This document shows, piece after piece, positions 63,001 to 64,000 of a stretch of DNA of 64,000 bases. Numbering within the stretch: the first letter of the stretch is position 1; the number at the start of each line of letters is the position of its first letter. The notes beneath the pieces were generated by a model that saw only the letters and a list, made by a program, of their open reading frames with translations, searched no databases and had not been told where the DNA came from. The stretch is from Streptomyces sp. DH-12 (lineage in GTDB: Bacteria > Actinomycetota > Actinomycetes > Streptomycetales > Streptomycetaceae): positions 2,448,501 to 2,512,500 of the forward strand of contig NZ_PPFB01000001.1 of NCBI RefSeq assembly GCF_002899455.1, given 5' to 3'. Made by a program: the position numbers and the translations under genes.

Positions 63001-64000
63001 GATGCCACGGTCCCGGTGGTCACGGCGGTGGTTGCCGTCCTCACCGTGCGGCCGGGCCGGGCCGGGCCGGCCGGTCAGGCCGGTCAGGCCGACGCCACGG
63101 GCGTAGACGGCCATCAACCGCGACAGGGACACATCCGCGTCGGGCGCGAGGAACCGGTCCAGGGAGGTGAGCGGGTCGGGCCCGGTGGCCTCGTCCCCCA
63201 ACAGTACGGCCGCGGCCCGGGCCGGGTCGCCGGTCCGCCCGAGGTGGAGGCGGTGCACGGCGCGCACGGCGGCGCGGACGGTCTCCCGGACCTTCGGGTC
63301 GAAGGCCAGCACCAGACCCAGGGTGCGCTCCCACGCCCGGCTCGCCTCGGCCCAGCCGGGGGCGGAGTAGAGGGAGGAGAGCAGGTCGGCGAACCCGGGG
63401 TCCTCCTTCCGGACGGCCGGGGTGACGGAGGACCCGACGGTCCGGCCGGGCCGCGGCTGCCCGGAGGCGTCCGGGCGGGAACCGGCGCGTACCGCGTGGC
63501 CGTCGCCCGGGGAGGCGAAGAACACGGTGCCGCCGGCCACGGGCAGGGAGACATGCCCCGTCTCCCCCTCCTCGAAGGTGGTGCCGCGGGACGCGAAGGG
63601 GACCGAGGGCGGCGGGGGGAACACGGCGTGGCGGCGCCCGGCCGGCTCCCGGGAGGTGTGGGCGGTCAGTCCTGACCAGCCGCCGTCGGGGGCGACGACG
63701 GCGCGGGTGACGGTCTCCCGGCCCCAGGCGGGAGCGGAGTCCGGACCGGAGACGTCCCGGAGCAGGACGTGGGTGTAGACGCGGTCGAGCGCGGCGTCGT
63801 GGCGCAGTTCGCGGGAGATCTCCTGGAAGCGGGGCGGGTGCGGGTGGAGCGCCGTGCGCTGGTCCGGGAAGCGGGCGAGGGGCCCGATGTCCCGTGCGCG
63901 GTGGTCGCGCACCTCGTAGAGCACCAGCTGGCGCCCGGCCGGGGGCGGCACGGCGGCGAACCGGCGTACGGCGGAGTCCCGGGACGTATGGAAGTCGCGC
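57058..64000 (-). CDS. Giant modular protein, caspase-like motif, toxin-like (5' end outside window)
   Basis: At least 2,313 residues; the frame is open through base 64000, so the start is not seen. Repeated modules: a helical block with EVLRASH (62836-62856, 60454-60474; EIMRASQ at 57520-57540), a block with WWGAWLPG/WWGGWLPG, and a block with RHPVLYE-type motif (three copies). After copy 2, FYWSSHGRDGGF (His codon 61515-61513) and, 44 residues on, SVTDLACTPVRG (Cys codon 61383-61381) then AQGIAATTGLAVYV match the His-Gly/Ala-Cys plan of caspase-like (C80/CHAT) peptidases. It is the only cysteine visible. Copy 3 has GEQEVLYPPG (EQE at 59547-59539), like ADP-ribosyltransferase ExE. A Pro/Gly/Thr-rich linker lies near 58,500-59,450. 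RefSeq uses the name lonely Cys domain protein for such giants, as I recall. Confidence 0.8.
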   Translation of the reverse strand, partial: RDFHTSRDSAVRRFAAVPPPAGRQLVLYEVRDHRARDIGPLARFPDQRTALHPHPPRFQEISRELRHDAALDRVYTHVLLRDVSGPDSAPAWGRETVTRAVVAPDGGWSGLTAHTSREPAGRRHAVFPPPPSVPFASRGTTFEEGETGHVSLPVAGGTVFFASPGDGHAVRAGSRPDASGQPRPGRTVGSSVTPAVRKEDPGFADLLSSLYSAPGWAEASRAWERTLGLVLAFDPKVRETVRAAVRAVHRLHLGRTGDPARAAAVLLGDEATGPDPLTSLDRFLAPDADVSLSRLMAVYARGVGLTGLTGRPGPARPHGEDGNHRRDHRDRGIPLGEGPAHLARMALERHLLLPGTRRADTIAFREAVLGWLLPGGRHSLIEVLRASHAVGLGDSAERAAVLGDAAHLYRWAESTLRPADRPGAPDPAALRPPHRALYATDAGRIDAGYTGTWTLPDGLADAIRRGERIFTTGHAPEGLPDREQALLERTRRHGGSALDGLDAPHLTALYLLGGPDAALFDGRPVIPVARAALTAAVDGRTGDVPVLLRQLPDVGDILARAGALPADGLLTELRSALARSADILRARADQHTAVGLEALALLPPVNTRAWWGAWLPGEPPASQQATEALPGSVTAARLHRVRLSRAAALRALAGDRAAGRHPVLYEEERSPARDISPYTADPAERLAVHAAPTEFTVVSRTPQTDPDTGLRYTLVVLADRSAAPPAGPAERAATPHYPEPDYWNSPWADGRTLTSPGDVITQEIHADGRLIGLASYPARQWSLRAPFYPGLRDATHYTEWSRGPGGILTARRRPLPATTSSGTFYWSSHGRDGGFTVAGPDGLPSGATGETVGRRLGPQASAAGFTSVTDLACTPVRGTDPEETVRRAQGIAATTGLAVYVSTSRVAVVPKRRPDGGQGAVIHVLENADGTAGRWLRVAPPERSTGVLPDPPFEVVAPDGPVGQATLPGNPWSVSRWRVPGGPDTIRFAQLYARRDWRQYSYGYEVALARDIAARPRTSEMLVDDITRLHRQIAATHGPHGADQAFGFVTPAEPDGPQPAEPGRALARFLESGPDFVQLMQAFATAAYGPAPTSLRHIAPGRIGSPYPPHPRGHRQGVYPLAHDDRGFRYVGGTVGPALWLLQAYRLTGADPARTFAFRSAVVAWSVLTNSQSLAEVLRASHLAGVGTDEERAALSRDGARLHLWARRALAPHLAVPLPHHAAYDSTTRFRSSHEIEVPQDIIAALSAALSGTEVPEDLAERAESARQWLERFGEEGRRALTALAPGHLTAMFRYTGTDHKLFKTFVLASRFGRAGARWLFRRQVWDLTLTDAHGSYFSRPELLLQDEELEDAISDLTDLGEDPDPADLTDVRHRVNRVADRIFDELALHVDMATEALETLPPVAAPVWWGGWLPGPVDAPGPSPLLHDGTLFVTRFRSTTERPDLARSFVRHDAEGEADRHPVLGRLLRSSAPLVAPFSMWPGEQEVLYPPGRALSVVAREVHDDETVDEPYAALTVAELPPYPPRAYHNADTTAHIPPAAGTVPSDTTDGGAAPGGTPSPSPGAEPAGTVASPPAARGTLRRTGDDEAVLDGTRYALRPVTAAPGRTAETALLAAFGEHEPLAGLLPAAEPERSTAFRQWLADAVHDDHLTGEQVPRLDRSATVPLSLLESAGQRLTDALRTEAVLLGGSLPVAGHDIAPAVRLRLLLADPALAGPDTEPPLVPLLAAAARVLGVTAAAAEPDGAVTVAEPDGTVTVLGSAPGIPAVPGAGPAASVPSRAGRGASPTGDGASTTGDGPLPADRAHRTADPRTRTPAAVRPDVLLLGDGGRWLVGRPAAVPPPASGGPTAGSEAPDGERATRLPRIARAIDEAPPAVRRRLRELAFARTPDRAPAWIRGRVSYLEHAERFEKRLADYLNGGLDRARELDIDAQIGAMTTELFRRADAEGRWRELGSDDATIDGAVGLDRDRIEAVATSGNLRERMGLLWIAERTTFDLLGIPPLNPPGIQDERADRLPAPDLVEYEALAARRGSLTPAERERFARLESALRIPMSPEDVRPPLSDAERALMPDGLLHWIPGETRWDIAMSTALQSAAEATGGLVLGGTSGTTYRLLRQAVGMRDAWGLDIDLGVVRLALMAVMLPVRHHSVHEIMRASQLLLDELRAGGTNEPSDLDYMDNWGRYWRIAPLTEEELRTHVAVDGLFPDEHALAEMDRPDGGGPTGEAGRTPDPDETAWFLAHQHTLDDILDLLTALGPAAVPDAGDGPATLDRLRRLAEDWFRNRGRVPSADVHRNIWQILNDHPQYLPRTP

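Noticed and set aside
58906..63675. 1,589-codon open frame antisense to the giant gene
   Set aside because: Translation is Gly/Arg/Gln-rich without any recognisable domain; it exists because third-position GC removes stops. The minus strand holds the conserved repeats.

Overview
The window is high-GC actinobacterial DNA and almost certainly comes from a Streptomyces chromosome core. Evidence is the extreme third-position GC (most genes carry long open shadow frames), many GTG starts with GGAGG-type ribosome sites, and a gene order that I recall from the SCO55xx-SCO54xx part of the S. coelicolor chromosome (putative proline dehydrogenase, serA, ilvCNB, gatBAC, rmdB, ligA, mnmA, iscS, an oligopeptide transporter, gcvT-gcvH-glyA-sdaA). 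That synteny is from memory and was not computed.

Layout. 1-2160: proline dehydrogenase (cut by the window edge) and a divergent PucR-type regulator. 2139-4450: TetR repressor divergent from a 14-TM drug exporter. 4451-10023: serA, ilvC, ilvN, ilvB, with an ILVL leader peptide and attenuator before ilvB. 10057-13086: membrane PAS-GGDEF-EAL protein. 13487-22719: accessory enzymes, small proteins, an MMPL transporter and a methyltransferase. 22798-26361: gatC-gatA-small ORF-gatB. 26775-29027: second GGDEF-EAL protein (RmdB-like). 29288-39221: ligA, a MetE-like protein, SDR, LOG-like protein, DUF427, hydrolase, mnmA, amidase, cysteine desulfurase and two tiny membrane proteins. 39345-41661: TetR regulator with no ordinary start codon, thioesterase, TRIC-type membrane protein. 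41731-47860: complete Opp/Dpp peptide ABC transporter. 48294-50702: two SseB-family proteins and a P-loop kinase-like protein. 50931-55651: glycine riboswitch, gcvT, gcvH, glyA, sdaA. 55638-64000: two type VII secretion-associated proteins and the C-terminal >2,300 residues of a giant protein that runs off the right edge.

How parts fit. serA supplies serine; glyA and gcvTH interconvert serine, glycine and one-carbon units; sdaA drains serine to pyruvate, a feedstock of the acetohydroxyacid synthase encoded by ilvBN. mnmA and the cysteine desulfurase form a tRNA 2-thiouridine pair. The two cyclic-di-GMP proteins look complementary: one keeps the synthase motif and has lost the phosphodiesterase residues, while the other keeps the complete phosphodiesterase signature.

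The most unusual locus is the right end. A giant modular protein contains exactly one cysteine in its visible 2,313 residues, placed 44 residues after a His-Gly in a caspase-like motif. Its modules occur three times, and one copy carries an E-x-E resembling ADP-ribosyltransferases. It is followed, with ATGA overlaps, by two proteins of the type VII secretion-associated family.
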